A DNA stretch of 64,000 bases from Pectobacterium aquaticum (GCF_003382565.3 NZ_CP086253.1:3472001-3536000); one strand, 5' to 3'; shown: positions 15,353-23,896, counted from the stretch's first letter. Notes: generated from the letters alone by a model not told the origin. Numbers and translations are program-made.

Positions 15353-16668
15353 GAGCCTGTAAATAATTCTGTGTAACTGCCACCGTATTAAAGGTGATCG
15401 CTCAGGCGGTCACCGAACTCGATAATAAAGCGGCTCATCGCCAGCCGCCAGTTTTGGATCGGCATACTCCATTTTTTTGAGGCATCTTTAATCGCCAGAT
15501 AAATCACTTTCCGCACTGCGTCGTCTGTCGGGAACACTTTACGCTTCTTTGTCGCCTGTCGGATCACGCTGTTCAGTGACTCAATGGCATTCGTGGCGTA
15601 GATGGCCTTGCGGATATCGGGCGGGTAACCGAAGAAGGTGTTGAGATTTTCCCAGTGCGCACGCCAGCTTTTGCTGATTTGCGGGTATTTATCGTCCCAG
15701 AGACCCGCGAACGTATCCAGTGCCATCAGTGCGGCTTCCTCTGTCGGAGCCTGATACACTGTTTTCAGTCCACCAGTAACGGCTTTGTAGTCCTTCCATG
15801 ATACGTATTTCAGGCTGTTGCGCACCATATGGATGATGCACAGCTGGATGTGTGTCTGAGGGTAAACGCTGTTTATCGCATCAGGGAAGCCTTTTAATCC
15901 GTCCACACAGGCAATCAGGATATCTTGAAGTCCTCGGTTTTTAAGCTCTGTCAGCACACTTAGCCAGAACTTTGCGCCTTCATTTTCTGCCAGCCACATC
16001 CCCAGCAGCTCTTTCTGACCTTCGGTATTAATGCCCAGAGCGAGGAACACGGCTTTGTTAATCACACTGCCATCCTGACGAACTTTTACCACAATACAGT
16101 CAAGATAAACAATAGGATAGAGCGGATCCAATGACCGGTTTTGCCACTCAGTAACCTGCTCTTTAACCGCATCGGTGACTTTGGATATCAGTGTGGGTGA
16201 GACATCAGCATCGTACATTTCCTTGAACGTGGCGACGATTTCCCGTGTGGTCATGCCTTTGGCATACAGAGATAAAATCTGGCTGTCCATCTGCGTGATG
16301 CGCGTCTGGTTTTTCTTGATGAGCTGAGGTTCGAAGGTGGCGTCACGATCGCGCGGAGTACGCAGTTCGAGCGGGCCATCGCCAGTAATGACAGTTTTTG
16401 TGGAATAACCGTTGCGTGCGTTAAGACCCGCTTTGGGCTGGTTTTTCTCGTACCCGAGATGGTGGGACATTTCAGCATTAAGGGCGGCTTCAACACTGAT
16501 TTTTTTCAGCAGGCGATCGAACTGGCTGAGATCATCAGGTGTTTTGAGATTTTTGGCCAGTTCGTTAGCCAGTGCCTGTAATTGTTTTTCGTCCATAAAT
16601 TAACCTGCTTTTGATGTTGGATTGAACATATCAAAATCAGGCAATTACACAAATTTATGTACAGGCTC
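15353..16668 (-). mobile_element. IS256-family insertion sequence
   Basis: A ~1316 bp element with terminal inverted repeats GAGCCTGTAAATAATTCTGT (left) and, reading inward from the right, GAGCCTGTACATAAATTTGT. It contains one full-length transposase gene. The 8-9 bp flanks (…CCAGAGGC and TTTTTGGA…) do not match, so no target duplication is visible. This suggests that adjacent DNA has been deleted or recombined after insertion. Confidence 0.9.
15388..16596 (-). CDS. IS256-family transposase
   Basis: Full-length 402-aa transposase of the IS256/mutator family. The DDE catalytic residues are recognisable: Asp in IVYLDCIVVKV, Asp in IACVDGLKGF, and Glu in TNAIESLN; the C-terminal RFIIEFGDRL block is also typical. 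No frameshift is seen, so the element may be active. A second, different family member survives only as a C-terminal fragment at 25.5 kb. Confidence 0.93.
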   Translation of the reverse strand: MDEKQLQALANELAKNLKTPDDLSQFDRLLKKISVEAALNAEMSHHLGYEKNQPKAGLNARNGYSTKTVITGDGPLELRTPRDRDATFEPQLIKKNQTRITQMDSQILSLYAKGMTTREIVATFKEMYDADVSPTLISKVTDAVKEQVTEWQNRSLDPLYPIVYLDCIVVKVRQDGSVINKAVFLALGINTEGQKELLGMWLAENEGAKFWLSVLTELKNRGLQDILIACVDGLKGFPDAINSVYPQTHIQLCIIHMVRNSLKYVSWKDYKAVTGGLKTVYQAPTEEAALMALDTFAGLWDDKYPQISKSWRAHWENLNTFFGYPPDIRKAIYATNAIESLNSVIRQATKKRKVFPTDDAVRKVIYLAIKDASKKWSMPIQNWRLAMSRFIIEFGDRLSDHL

Positions 16669-17203
16669 TTTTTGGACGGAAGATCCTACTCTCGCTGTCA
16701 TCAATCCTCCTGTAGATACTGCTGGTTTCGGTGCTGCATTTCCCTATTTTGATATTATCAGCCAATGGGTTATTAATGTTTTCACTGGGAATTCAGAACT
16801 TCCGGAGAAAATTGTTATGCAGGACTGGTGCGCTGAACACATGGCTTCACTGCATGTTAAACGCTTTTATGACAGCTGGCTGGAAACCATCCGTATAGGG
16901 TTGCGGGCGGGCCTCATCCCAGATCCTTCTAGGGACTTTTCCTCTTACTGGAACATCATTACCAGTGTGGTTAAACCTGGCTATCTGGCTAGGCCGCCGG
17001 TAACTCCGGAGCCAGGTATGATAGATAATATGTTTGATTTCAGTACTGCAAAAATACAGATACTGTCAGGGCTGGGGAGAGAAGTTCTCAGTCATTTGCT
17101 TAGCAAAGGTGATATCACTGACGCTGAATACAGGGCGGCAGTTGGTAAAGAACCACAAGAATCCATTTCCGCATATCTACCATACTCGCAAATCTATCTC
17201 TGA
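16669..17203 (+). pseudogene. 3' part of an unrecognised gene, beheaded by the IS256 element
   Basis: An open frame enters from the right end of the IS (a TTG at 16622 inside the element is the formal start) and runs to TGA 17203. The non-IS part encodes ~178 aa (FWTEDPTLAVINPP...YLPYSQIYL) with good codon usage and an amphipathic composition. No signal peptide or known motif is visible. The original N-terminus is missing and no remnant of it is seen left of the IS. I do not recognise the family. It is followed by a bidirectional terminator and faces an acyltransferase gene, and both are foreign to the fumA locus. Confidence 0.55.
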
Positions 17204-17205
17204 TA

Positions 17206-17229
17206 AAAAGGGCCGTAACAGGCCCTTTT
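17206..17229. terminator. bidirectional terminator between the truncated ORF and the acyltransferase
   Basis: AAAAGGGCC (17206-17214) and GGCCCTTTT (17221-17229) pair around GTAACA, giving T-runs on both strands. It serves the convergent ends at 17203 and 17235. Confidence 0.85.
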
Positions 17230-17234
17230 ACTTT

Positions 17235-17687
17235 TCATAATAGCCTGATTAATTTTGCTGGGTTTCCTGCATAAATCCCTTTTACCTCAATCTGTTTAAC
17301 CACGACGGAACCTGCGCCGATGACGGAACCACTGCATATATATGGCGACAGAATGGTGGCTCCGCTTCCCACAATGACCGAATCTCCGAGGGAAATGGTG
17401 ATCCAGTTATTCGGTGAAGGGTCCGGCACACCGGAATGAAACAGATCGTTTGCGAACGTCACGTTATGGCCGATGAAGCAGTTCATGCCTAATGTTACGT
17501 TTTCACAGATAAATGTGTGTGACTGAACCCGGCTACCACTACCAATTAGACACCCTTTCTGTATCTCAACAAAAGGGCCAATGAATACGTTATCCTTGAG
17601 TTCACATTCATAAATATTGGCAGGTCTGATGATGGTGACGTTATTTCCTGAAATCACGTCGCGAATTTCGCTTTCTAACAATTTCAT
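17235..17687 (-). CDS. left-handed beta-helix (hexapeptide) acyltransferase
   Basis: Protein of 150 aa built from repeated hexapeptide turns ([LIV]-G-x4), e.g. NVFIGPFVEIQKGCLIGSGS and CFIGHNVTF. This is the left-handed beta-helix of acetyl-CoA-dependent O- or N-acetyltransferases. It resembles the WlbB/WbpD and FdtC-type sugar acetyltransferases used in O-antigen or capsule sugar synthesis, with a candidate catalytic His in GHNVTFANDLFHSG. It is AT-richer than fumA and norR, lies inside the insert between the two fum repeats, and probably comes from a surface-polysaccharide locus elsewhere. It could be expressed, since it has a complete frame. Confidence 0.72.
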   Translation of the reverse strand: MKLLESEIRDVISGNNVTIIRPANIYECELKDNVFIGPFVEIQKGCLIGSGSRVQSHTFICENVTLGMNCFIGHNVTFANDLFHSGVPDPSPNNWITISLGDSVIVGSGATILSPYICSGSVIGAGSVVVKQIEVKGIYAGNPAKLIRLL

Positions 17688-17721
17688 AGAATTATCCAGA
17701 ATAAGGTCTAATTAATAAGGT

Positions 17722-17847
17722 TCATCGCACTTTACTGGGGAACGCTGCTTTTATCTTCATAAAAAAGTAGTCGTTATCCCAGTATTCGTATGCCATCTGT
17801 TTTATCACTTTGATCCTGTTGTTCATTCCATCAAGTACGCTGGTATT
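17722..17847 (-). pseudogene. C-terminal fragment of an ISL3-family transposase
   Basis: The minus strand reads NTSVLDGMNNRIKVIKQMAY...DYFFMKIKAAFP and stops at 17722. This is the typical C-terminal end of ISL3 (IS204/IS1001) transposases (NNKIKxIKRxAYGyRd..yF.lki). Only ~41 codons remain. The fragment abuts exactly the start of the second fum repeat at 17848, so a recombination junction lies there. Confidence 0.75.
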
Positions 17848-18263
17848 CAGCAGGTGACCGACGCGTGCCATAAACACGGCGGCTTCTACCTTGGCAGCAT
17901 CGGCGGCCCGGCAGCGATTCTAGCGCAGAACAGCATCAAGAGCCTGACCTGCGTCGAATACCCTGAACTGGGAATGGAGGCCATCTGGAAAATCGAAGTC
18001 GAAGATTTCCCAGCCTTTATTCTGGTCGATGATAAAGGCAACGATTTCTTCCAGGTGATTCAGAGCGCCAAGTGCGTGAAGTGCGGTTAAGGAAGCCCTA
18101 CGGCGGTTAGAAGTTAGGCGATATTTCGTGTGCGATAACAATCGGTATTTTCATGCAGATTCTCTGCACGCACCCGACAAGGAGCAGCCAATCGCCGCTG
18201 CTCCTTGACCTCAGGCTTTTTGGCGGAACGGGGTCGCTACGCGATACCTTCACCGCCAGAGGC
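17848..18263 (+). repeat. 416-bp direct repeat, copy 2 (fumA 3' fragment)
   Basis: Second copy of the fumA end. It encodes ~80 C-terminal residues of fumarase with stop at 18090 and includes the downstream hairpin. It is non-functional as a gene. The sequence after 18263 (TTTTTAACGGACC) is probably the original continuation of the fumA locus. Confidence 0.92.
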
Positions 18264-18295
18264 TTTTTAACGGACCACCAGTGACGCGATGACTC

Positions 18296-18400
18296 GTCTC
18301 ATAAATGAGACTCGCCCTTCGGGCCAGCACATGTGCTGTTCAAAAACGTCTCTGACGTTTTTGTCCGACGCGGCACTGGTTTTCGCCGCATCCATGCGGC
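18296..18400. repeat. string of five short palindromes between the fum repeat and norR
   Basis: Five hairpins follow one another: GTCTCATAAATGAGAC (18296-18311), GCCCTTCGGGC (18314-18324), CAGCACATGTGCTG (18325-18338), AAAAACGTC/GACGTTTTT (18342-18362) and GCCGCATCCATGCGGC (18385-18400). No ORF is supported here. It may be a REP-like cluster or a composite terminator. Confidence 0.65.
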
Positions 18401-18486
18401 TCATCCTGAAAGCCTCTTTCGGTTCAGCCCCTTTTACGCCACTAAAAATCAGCGATCTTTTTTATCTAAAAGTGATAGCTGCCGAA

Positions 18487-20037
18487 TTAAAAAACATCTT
18501 TTTTAATTTTTAGCCGCTTCGCCAGACGGTGCAGGTTGCCGCTGTCCATTTCCAGTTCTCTGGCGCAGGATGACCAGTTGCCCTCATGGCGTGCCAGCGT
18601 TTGTTGGATGATCCGGCGCTGATAGTCGTCCGTTGCCTCCCGCAGGCCGCCACTGATGAAATAGGCTGGCTCTATCTCGATAGCATTCGACGATCCCGTG
18701 GCGGAATGAGCAGGTTGAGCGGGAAGTTCAAGATTGAAATGCTCACGCCCCAACAGCACCTCGCCCGATTCCTGCCCTGCTCTCGCCAGCACAGTGGCAC
18801 GATAAATGGCGTGTTCCAGCTCGCGCACATTCCCCGGCCAGTCGTATTGTTCCAGTAGCGCGCCCGCGTCTGCCGTCAACGCCAGCCGTGCCAGCCCCAG
18901 TTGCACACGGCTGCGTTCACAGAAGAACCCCGCCAGCAGCGCCACATCCTGACTGCGCTCACGCAGTGGTGGTACAGACAGCGGAAACACGCTCAGACGG
19001 TGGAACAAGTCAGCACGGAAAGCCCCATCCAGCACCGCTTGCCGCAGATCGCGGTTGGTCGCCGCCAGCACGCGCACGTTCACTTTCAGACTGCTGTCAT
19101 CGCCCACGCGCTGGAGATCGCCATACTGCAATACGCGCAGCAGCTTCGCCTGTAGCGTCAGCGACAGTTCGCCAATTTCATCCAGAAACAGCGTACCGTT
19201 ATCCGCCATTTCAAACTTGCCGGTTCGATGATGGATCGCTCCGGTAAACGCGCCCTTAACATGACCAAACAACTCACTCTCCGCTACCGACTCCGGCAGC
19301 GCGGCGCAGTTCAGGTACACCAGAGGATGACTTGCCCGGCTGGAACCGCGATGAATCGCCCGCGCCACCAGCTCTTTACCGACGCCGGTTTCTCCCATGA
19401 TCAGCACGTTCAGGTCGGAACCCGCGACGATATCGACCTCTTTCTTCAGCCGCTGCATCGGTTCCGACAGCCCAACCATTTCATCCACGCTTTCCGCCGC
19501 CGGACTTTCGGCCCGCACCGGCGCGGGCAACTGCCGCTCAAGGCGTTCCATCAGCAGCGCATTACTCAGCGCCGCCGCCGCCATCGCCCCCACCAGCCGC
19601 AGTTCTTCATCGCTAAAATGGTCGAACTGACACGGATCCATACCGTCCACAGTCAGCGCGCCGATCAGATTCTGATTGGCAAACAGCGGCAAGCCAACGC
19701 AGGCATGTACCTTAAGATCTTCCTGACTGGGAATCAGACCGTCATACGGATCGGGAAGCTGGCTGTCCGCCGGAAAGCGCACCACGTCACCCGCGCGGGC
19801 AATCGCCTCCAAACGGGGATGATCGGACAGACGGAAGCGTCGCCCCAGCACGTCCGGCGCCAGACCGTCGATCGCCAACGGACGGAACAGCTGATTCTCG
19901 TAACGCAGCAGCGCAGAGGCATCGCAGCGCAGCAGCTGGCGCAGGCTGTTGATTAAGCGCTGGAAACGGTCCTGATTTGATAGCCCCATTTGCAGCTCGA
20001 TAGCAATACGAGCAAGGGCGTTAATAGAGAGCGTCAT
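18487..20037 (-). CDS. norR: NorR, nitric-oxide-sensing sigma54 activator
   Basis: Sigma54-dependent activator of norVW, 516 aa from the ATG at 20037, where MTLSINALARIAIELQ aligns with E. coli NorR; an upstream in-frame ATG at 20067 lies inside the operator and is rejected. It has an N-terminal GAF domain that binds NO at a mononuclear iron (about residues 20-170) and a central AAA+ domain with Walker A GETGVGKEL, the sigma54-contacting GAFTGA loop and Walker B LFLDEIGEL. A C-terminal Fis-type HTH follows (NWSSCARELEMDSGNLHRLAKRL). It is divergent from norV, with three NorR boxes between. NO binding relieves GAF repression of the ATPase. Confidence 0.95.
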   Translation of the reverse strand: MTLSINALARIAIELQMGLSNQDRFQRLINSLRQLLRCDASALLRYENQLFRPLAIDGLAPDVLGRRFRLSDHPRLEAIARAGDVVRFPADSQLPDPYDGLIPSQEDLKVHACVGLPLFANQNLIGALTVDGMDPCQFDHFSDEELRLVGAMAAAALSNALLMERLERQLPAPVRAESPAAESVDEMVGLSEPMQRLKKEVDIVAGSDLNVLIMGETGVGKELVARAIHRGSSRASHPLVYLNCAALPESVAESELFGHVKGAFTGAIHHRTGKFEMADNGTLFLDEIGELSLTLQAKLLRVLQYGDLQRVGDDSSLKVNVRVLAATNRDLRQAVLDGAFRADLFHRLSVFPLSVPPLRERSQDVALLAGFFCERSRVQLGLARLALTADAGALLEQYDWPGNVRELEHAIYRATVLARAGQESGEVLLGREHFNLELPAQPAHSATGSSNAIEIEPAYFISGGLREATDDYQRRIIQQTLARHEGNWSSCARELEMDSGNLHRLAKRLKIKKDVF

Positions 20038-20041
20038 GGTG

Positions 20042-20099
20042 TGTCCTAATGACAGAGCCTGTGTCATTAGGACAATAGAGCAACAATGTCATTTTGACA
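20042..20099. promoter_or_regulatory. three NorR-binding sites (enhancer)
   Basis: Three near-identical 13-mers occur at 20042-20054 (TGTCCTAATGACA), 20061-20073 (TGTCATTAGGACA) and 20087-20099 (TGTCATTTTGACA). They fit the NorR core GTCA-N3-TGAC, the first two with one change. The first two are also exact inverse complements of each other. E. coli likewise needs three sites upstream of norV. Confidence 0.85.
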
Positions 20100-20123
20100 A
20101 TGACGTTTTATTAAAACCATATA

Positions 20124-20136
20124 AATCAATAAATTA
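20124..20136 (+). promoter_or_regulatory. IHF-binding site
   Basis: AATCAATAAATTA matches the IHF consensus WATCAA-N4-TTR at every fixed position. It lies between the NorR enhancer and the sigma54 promoter, where DNA bending would bring NorR to the polymerase. Confidence 0.7.
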
Positions 20137-20141
20137 AAAAC

Positions 20142-20157
20142 TGGCACACTTCCTGCA
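20142..20157 (+). promoter_or_regulatory. sigma54 promoter of norVW
   Basis: TGGCAC-ACTTC-CTGCA fits the -24/-12 consensus (TGGCAC-N5-TTGCA) with one mismatch. It lies 46 bp before the norV ATG, downstream of the NorR and IHF sites. Confidence 0.85.
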
Positions 20158-20202
20158 ATCTCTACAGCATATCCCCGACTATGACTACTGAGGTTTCAGA
20201 AC

Positions 20203-21732
20203 ATGACAATTCACGTTAAGAACAATATCCACTGGGTTGGACAACGCGACTGGGAAGTCCGTGATTTTCACGGCACCGAATACAAGACGCTGCAAGGCAG
20301 CAGCTACAACAGCTACCTGATCCGCGAAGAAAAAACCGTGCTGATCGATACCGTCGATCACAAATTCAGCCGTGAATTTGTACAAAACCTGATGGCGGAA
20401 GTGGATCTGAACACGATTGATTATATCGTGATCAACCACGCCGAAGAGGATCACGCTGGCGCGCTGAGCGAGCTGATGTCGCGTATTCCCAACACGCCGA
20501 TTTACTGCACCCACAATGCGATCGATTCCATTACCGGTCACCATCACCACCCTGAGTGGAATTTCCACACGGTCAAAACTGGCGACACACTGGATATCGG
20601 TAACGGCAAACAGTTGATCTTTATCGAAACCCCAATGCTGCACTGGCCGGACAGCATGATGACCTACATGACCGAGGATGCCGTATTGTTCAGTAACGAT
20701 GCGTTCGGTCAGCACTACTGCGATGAGCACCTGTTCAATGACGAAGTGGATCAAACCGAACTGTTCGAACAGTGCCAGCGCTATTTCGCCAATATTCTGA
20801 CGCCGTTCAGCCGCTTAGTCACCGCCAAGATCCACGAAGTGCTGGGCTTCAACCTGCCGTTGTCGATGGTGGCGACCTCGCACGGCGTGGTATGGCGTGA
20901 CGATCCGGCCCAGATCATCCACCGGTATCTGAAGTGGGCGGACAGCTATCAGGAAGATCGTATCACGCTGTTTTACGACACCATGTCCAATAACACCCGC
21001 ATGATGGCCGATGCCATTGCGCAAGGCATCAACGATGTCGATCCCGGCGTCGCGGTGAAAATCTATAACGTCGCTCGTCACGACAAGAACGAAATTCTGA
21101 CACAGGTCTTCCGCTCGAAAGGCGTGCTAGTCGGTTCATCCACCATGAATAACGTGATGATGCCGAAGGTCGCGGCCATGTTGGAAGAGATCACCGGCCT
21201 GCGCTTCCAAAACAAGAAAGCCTCGGCATTTGGTAGCTACGGCTGGAACGGCGGCGCGGTAGACCGCGTTCAAACCCGACTGATGGACGCCGGTTTTGAA
21301 ACCACGCTGGCGCTGAAAACCAAGTGGCGTCCTGACGGTTCCGCGCTGGAAATTTGTCGCGAACACGGCCGCGAAATTGCGCGTCAGTGGGCGCTGCATC
21401 CGCTGGATAACACACCAGCCCGACGCGTCATCTCGCCCGTAAAACAGACCGCTGCGGCACCGCAAACCACCACCGCCCCGCAGAATGTGAGCGCCCCAGC
21501 CGAGAGCGCCTGCGGATGCAATGAAGTCGCTGCGCCACAGTCAACCGCACAGCCAGCGGTACAGTCAGAAAACGGCTGTATGCAGTGCAGCGTCTGCCAG
21601 TGGATCTACGATCCGGCGCTCGGCGAACCGATGCAGGATGTCACCCCTGGCACCCTATGGTCGGACGTACCAGACAGCTTCCTCTGCCCAGAATGTGGGC
21701 TGGGTAAAGACGTTTTCAATCCGATTCGCTAG
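20203..21732 (+). CDS. norV: NorV, flavorubredoxin (anaerobic NO reductase)
   Basis: Flavodiiron NO reductase of 509 aa that reduces NO to N2O in the cytoplasm under anoxic conditions. It has an N-terminal beta-lactamase-like diiron domain with ligands in HAEEDHAG (near residue 80). A flavodoxin domain that binds FMN follows (TLFYDTMSNNTRMMADAI, ~260-395). After an Ala/Thr/Pro-rich linker comes a C-terminal rubredoxin with CMQCSVC and LCPECG as iron ligands. It is transcribed from a sigma54 promoter under NorR and followed after 10 bp by norW. For a plant pathogen it would protect against host NO. Confidence 0.96.
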   Translation: MTIHVKNNIHWVGQRDWEVRDFHGTEYKTLQGSSYNSYLIREEKTVLIDTVDHKFSREFVQNLMAEVDLNTIDYIVINHAEEDHAGALSELMSRIPNTPIYCTHNAIDSITGHHHHPEWNFHTVKTGDTLDIGNGKQLIFIETPMLHWPDSMMTYMTEDAVLFSNDAFGQHYCDEHLFNDEVDQTELFEQCQRYFANILTPFSRLVTAKIHEVLGFNLPLSMVATSHGVVWRDDPAQIIHRYLKWADSYQEDRITLFYDTMSNNTRMMADAIAQGINDVDPGVAVKIYNVARHDKNEILTQVFRSKGVLVGSSTMNNVMMPKVAAMLEEITGLRFQNKKASAFGSYGWNGGAVDRVQTRLMDAGFETTLALKTKWRPDGSALEICREHGREIARQWALHPLDNTPARRVISPVKQTAAAPQTTTAPQNVSAPAESACGCNEVAAPQSTAQPAVQSENGCMQCSVCQWIYDPALGEPMQDVTPGTLWSDVPDSFLCPECGLGKDVFNPIR

Positions 21733-21742
21733 GGAGAGGATG

Positions 21743-22891
21743 ATGAAAGATATCGTGATTATTGGCGCGGGCTTTGCCGCCCGCCAGCTCATCCGACAGT
21801 TGCGCAAGCAGGATGCTCACAGCCCTATCCGCCTGATTACCGCCGACAGCGGCGATGAATACAACAAGCCGGATTTAAGCCATGTGATGAGCCTGCAACA
21901 GCACGCCGACGATCTGACCAAACTGTCGGCAGCCGCGTTTGCCGAAGAAAACCGTATCACGCTGCTGGCCAATACGCGTGTCACCACCATCGACCGCCAT
22001 GCACAACAGGTCATCTGCGGCACGGATCGTTACGATTACCACAAACTGGTGTTCGCAACCGGAGCCAGCGCGATGGTGCCGCCGATTCCGGGACGCGAGC
22101 ATATGCTGACGCTCAATAGTCAGCAGGAATACCGCACCCACGAAAGTCGGCTCTGGCAGGCTGAACGCGTACTGGTGCTCGGTGCCGGACTCATCGGAAC
22201 CGAGCTGGCAATGGATTTGGGCCGCGCAGGAAAACGGGTCACGCTGGTAGACTGCGCCAACAGCATTCTGCCCGCGTTGATGCCGCCCGAAGTCAGCGCG
22301 CGCCTGCAATTCACGCTGACGCAGCAGGGCGTTTCGCTGCTGCTGAACACGACCCTGCAACAGTTGGAGAAAACCGAAACCGGCGTACAGGCTACATTTA
22401 CCGATGGCCGCGCTGTCGAAGTAGACGAAATACTCTCCGCTATCGGTTTGCAGGCCAACACACAATTGGCGAAAGCGGCGGGTTTGGCTGTGCAGAAAGG
22501 CATTCAGACCAATGCGCAGTTACAGACCACCGACCCACAGATTTATGCGCTGGGCGACTGTGCGGAGATTGGCGGTAAGCTCCTGCCCTTCCTGCAACCG
22601 ATTCAGCTCAGCGCGATTACGCTGGCGAAAAACCTGCTGGGTGCCAGCGAGACGCTAACGCTGCCGCCGATGCTGGTTAAAATCAAAACGCCGCTGTTTC
22701 CTTTACAGATGGCTGGCGATACCACCAGCAGTGATTTGCACTGGCAGCAGGAATGGAACGCACAGGGGATGGTGGCGAAAGCGCTGGATGGTCAGCAAAT
22801 GCTGCGCGCCTTTGTGGTCGGTGGCGAGCGGATGAAAGAGGCATTTCCGCTGCTGCGGCAGCTTTCCACCGTGAGTTCAACCACGGCCTGA
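21743..22891 (+). CDS. norW: NorW, NADH:flavorubredoxin reductase
   Basis: FAD-dependent pyridine-nucleotide oxidoreductase of 382 aa that feeds electrons from NADH to the rubredoxin domain of NorV. It has an N-terminal FAD-binding GxGxxA motif (IVIIGAGFAARQ), a central NADH-binding GxGxxG motif (VLVLGAGLIGTEL, about residue 145) and the late ALGDCAEI FAD motif. Start: two ATGs are adjacent (21740, 21743). I chose 21743 for its spacing from the GGGAGAGG Shine-Dalgarno. The longer open frame upstream overlaps norV and is not used. It is co-transcribed with norV. Confidence 0.95.
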   Translation: MKDIVIIGAGFAARQLIRQLRKQDAHSPIRLITADSGDEYNKPDLSHVMSLQQHADDLTKLSAAAFAEENRITLLANTRVTTIDRHAQQVICGTDRYDYHKLVFATGASAMVPPIPGREHMLTLNSQQEYRTHESRLWQAERVLVLGAGLIGTELAMDLGRAGKRVTLVDCANSILPALMPPEVSARLQFTLTQQGVSLLLNTTLQQLEKTETGVQATFTDGRAVEVDEILSAIGLQANTQLAKAAGLAVQKGIQTNAQLQTTDPQIYALGDCAEIGGKLLPFLQPIQLSAITLAKNLLGASETLTLPPMLVKIKTPLFPLQMAGDTTSSDLHWQQEWNAQGMVAKALDGQQMLRAFVVGGERMKEAFPLLRQLSTVSSTTA

Positions 22892-22993
22892 CACAGCAAA
22901 ATAAATAATGCATTTAAAATACATATTTTCTGGTCAGCCTGCGTGCGGATTAATAGAATACGGCCATCGCTTTTGGAATTTACAGAGGTAAAA

Positions 22994-23854
22994 ATGCAAG
23001 ATCTCATTTGTTATAAGAAGATGCCGCAGTGGAACAGCCAGACGCTGCCTGCCGCGTTTCAGGAAAAGCACAACACGCAGGAAGGCACCTGGGCAAAATT
23101 GACCGTGCAGAAAGGGGAAATGGCCTTCTCCATGCTGACCGAAGACGGCGAGACGCTGGAGACGTTTCACTTCTCCGAACAGAACCAGCCGCCGTTTGTT
23201 GAGCCACAGGCGTGGCACCGCATCGTCTCGTTCTCTGACGATCTGGAATGTCAGCTCAGCTTTTTCTGCTCCGCGGAAGATTTTTACCATAAAAAATACG
23301 GTCTGACGCGTACCCATTCCGAAGTGATCAACGCCGTGCAGCACATCAAACCAGGCAAAACGCTGGATTTAGGCTGCGGTGGCGGGCGCAACGCGCTGTA
23401 CCTGAACCTGCGCGGGTTTGATGTCACGGCCTGTGATAAGCACGAGCAAAGCATTGATTCGCTGAATAACATCATCAAGAGTGAAGCGCTGGAAAACATC
23501 CGGGCTGGCGTTTACAACATCAATCTGGCGGAAATCAAAGAACAGTACGACTTCATCCTGTCGACCGTCGTGCTGATGTTCCTGGAACGCGATCGTATTC
23601 CGCACATCATCAGCAATATGCAGAACAGCACCGTTAACGGCGGCTATAACCTGATTATCGCCGCGATGTCGACGGAAGATTGTCCGTGCCCAATGCCTTT
23701 CTCGTTCACCTTTAAAGAAAACGAGCTGAAGAACTATTACGCCGATTGGGAGATCCTCAAGTACAACGAGGATATGGGCGAACTGCACAAGACTGATGCG
23801 CAGGGTAACCGCATCAAACTGCGCTTCGCCACGCTGCTGGCAAGAAAGCCGTAA
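22994..23854 (+). CDS. tehB: TehB-type SAM methyltransferase with N-terminal cupin-like domain
   Basis: S-adenosylmethionine-dependent methyltransferase linked to tellurite resistance. From the ATG at 22994 (AGAGGT upstream) it is 286 aa, longer than E. coli TehB (197 aa). The extra ~85 N-terminal residues (DUF1971-like, MQDLICYKKMPQWNSQTLP) make it the two-domain form known from Haemophilus. The methyltransferase part has motif I LDLGCGGGRNALYL near residue 115. It stands alone between norVW and a shared terminator with ribB. Its natural substrate is unknown; resistance to tellurite or oxidative stress is only a family association. Confidence 0.88.
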   Translation: MQDLICYKKMPQWNSQTLPAAFQEKHNTQEGTWAKLTVQKGEMAFSMLTEDGETLETFHFSEQNQPPFVEPQAWHRIVSFSDDLECQLSFFCSAEDFYHKKYGLTRTHSEVINAVQHIKPGKTLDLGCGGGRNALYLNLRGFDVTACDKHEQSIDSLNNIIKSEALENIRAGVYNINLAEIKEQYDFILSTVVLMFLERDRIPHIISNMQNSTVNGGYNLIIAAMSTEDCPCPMPFSFTFKENELKNYYADWEILKYNEDMGELHKTDAQGNRIKLRFATLLARKP

Positions 23855-23896
23855 GCACCGATTAGCCGTTAAAAAACCTGACTCCATAAAATACAA

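Noticed and set aside
14937..18263. att-site flanked integrative element at fumA
   Set aside because: The 416-bp repeat is far longer than usual att cores, and no integrase or excisionase gene lies between the copies; homologous recombination is a better explanation.
20038..20067. Ten-residue upstream extension of NorR
   Set aside because: These bases form NorR boxes 1 and 2, and homologues begin at the ATG at 20037.
21521..21742. N-terminal extension of norW into norV
   Set aside because: It overlaps the norV rubredoxin coding region in another frame; the ATG at 21743 has a proper SD and matches the family.
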